Source: CAYMRB01 sp964392615
GTDB taxonomy: Bacteria > Planctomycetota > UBA8108
Assembly: GCA_964392615.1 (NCBI GenBank)
Contig: CAYMRB010000462.1
Location: 1 to 7,803 of the forward strand
DNA: 7,803 nt
Reading direction: 5' to 3'
The notes beneath the pieces are model-generated. The model worked only from the letters and a program-made list of their open reading frames with translations, was not told where the DNA came from and ran no database searches. Positions 7,449-7,803 of the stretch are shown here, piece after piece (positions within the stretch are counted from its first letter, which is position 1; each line of letters opens with the position of its first letter). A program made the position numbers and the translations under genes.

Positions 7449-7749
7449 TCAAGACGATGACCCGAGGGCAAATCTTGCGATGCCGCTCGACGCCAGCAAA
7501 ACCGCCAGCGGAACCCGACGCAGCGACCCGCGACCTACACGCGCGCGAGCGACGCATCCTCGGCCAGGCTCGCATCTCACAAGACTCGTCCCGCTCGTGG
7601 GTTGTTGCAAGCCGGCCGGGTAAATCGAGCTGGATTCAGAGAAGTGTAGCACAGGGTGCGGGGGCGAGAAACCGTCGGTAAGGTGGCGGGAAGACGGGGT
7701 CGGAAGGACGGCCCCGAACCCGGGCCGAACCCCGAGATCCGGGGGTGGG
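7449..7749. other. Stretch without a convincing gene; leader of the - strand operon
   Basis: Several frames stay open here, but none has a good start, ribosome-binding site or recognisable protein, which is expected at this GC content. One - strand frame is open from the window edge to a stop at 7449-7451 with an arginine/leucine/proline-rich translation typical of non-coding GC-rich DNA. Two small GC-only inverted repeats are visible (5-bp stems at 7710-7714/7722-7726 and 7730-7734/7740-7744). The part nearest 7418 is most likely the untranslated leader of the pseudopilin operon. Confidence 0.5.
7643..7651 (-). promoter_or_regulatory. Possible extended -10 promoter element for the pseudopilin operon
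   Basis: On the - strand TGCTACACT matches an extended -10 (TGn plus TACACT, four of six bases of the consensus). It sits in one of the less GC-rich spots of the region, about 225 bases before the pseudopilin ATG. No good -35 hexamer is seen at the usual distance, so this is tentative. Confidence 0.25.
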
Positions 7750-7803
7750 CGGTGTCGGAGTCGGAGGCGGAGGCGGAGTCGGGGTCGGAGTCGGGGTCGG
7801 AGT
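7750..7803. repeat. Hexamer tandem repeat running off the window edge
   Basis: Nine consecutive 6-bp units of the form CGGRGK; the first (7750-7755, CGGTGT) is degenerate. From 7774 units alternate CGGAGT and CGGGGT, making a 12-bp higher-order repeat. The array reaches the last base, so its full length is unknown. All G-runs lie on the + strand. On the - strand one frame would read as Thr-Pro and Pro-Pro repeats, the style of a proline-rich linker; it stays open to a TGA at 7636-7638. Confidence 0.8.

Noticed and set aside
4104..7460. A 1118-codon open frame on the + strand opposite the pseudopilin gene
   Set aside because: Its translation is Arg/Ala/Val/Leu/Asp-rich with no family motifs. 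It mirrors the codon pattern of the well-supported - strand gene, a common artefact in high-GC DNA.
7449..7652. A 67-codon - strand frame with GTG start directly before the pseudopilin gene
   Set aside because: No ribosome-binding site and no family features, and the same frame is open to the window edge simply because of base composition.
7449..7803. Search for a CRISPR array, tRNA or insertion-sequence end near the right edge
   Set aside because: The repeat unit is six bases with no spacers, there is no cloverleaf-like sequence, and no terminal inverted repeats or transposase were seen.

Overview
This is a high-GC bacterial window with four protein-coding genes in two convergent blocks that meet at a hairpin terminator near 2470-2497. 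No rRNA, tRNA, CRISPR array, transposase or integrase was seen. A GspK-type pseudopilin enlarged with a LamG-like domain, a secreted partner and an EboC-like UbiA protein suggest a Planctomycetes-type or related PVC-group genome. This is an inference from gene style and base composition, not a proven placement.

Left block (+ strand, 40-2332): a UbiA-superfamily membrane prenyltransferase of the EboC-like type is followed 28 bases later by purD, the second enzyme of de novo purine synthesis. The short gap suggests co-transcription, although the two have no obvious shared pathway. purD is the most secure call in the window.

Convergence zone (2333-2520): there is no gene here. It holds an 8-bp hairpin and an 11-bp perfect inverted repeat that probably ends transcription from both sides.

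Right block (- strand, 7418 down to 2521): a two-gene operon. The first gene encodes a 1236-residue protein with a type IV prepilin-like N-terminus and GspK-type repeats. These are followed by a long unassigned middle, a concanavalin/LamG-like beta-sandwich and a beta-rich C-terminus. Its stop overlaps the start of the second gene (TGATG), whose ribosome-binding site lies inside the last codons of the first. The second gene encodes a 395-residue secreted protein with a beta-rich front, a helical middle, an aspartate run and a Lys/Ser-rich tail built partly from an 18-bp tandem repeat. Tight coupling suggests the two products act together at the cell envelope. This pair is the best candidate here for an undescribed system.

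Right edge (7419-7803): no convincing gene. It contains the leader and a possible promoter of the pseudopilin operon, small GC hairpins, and a hexamer repeat that runs off the window.
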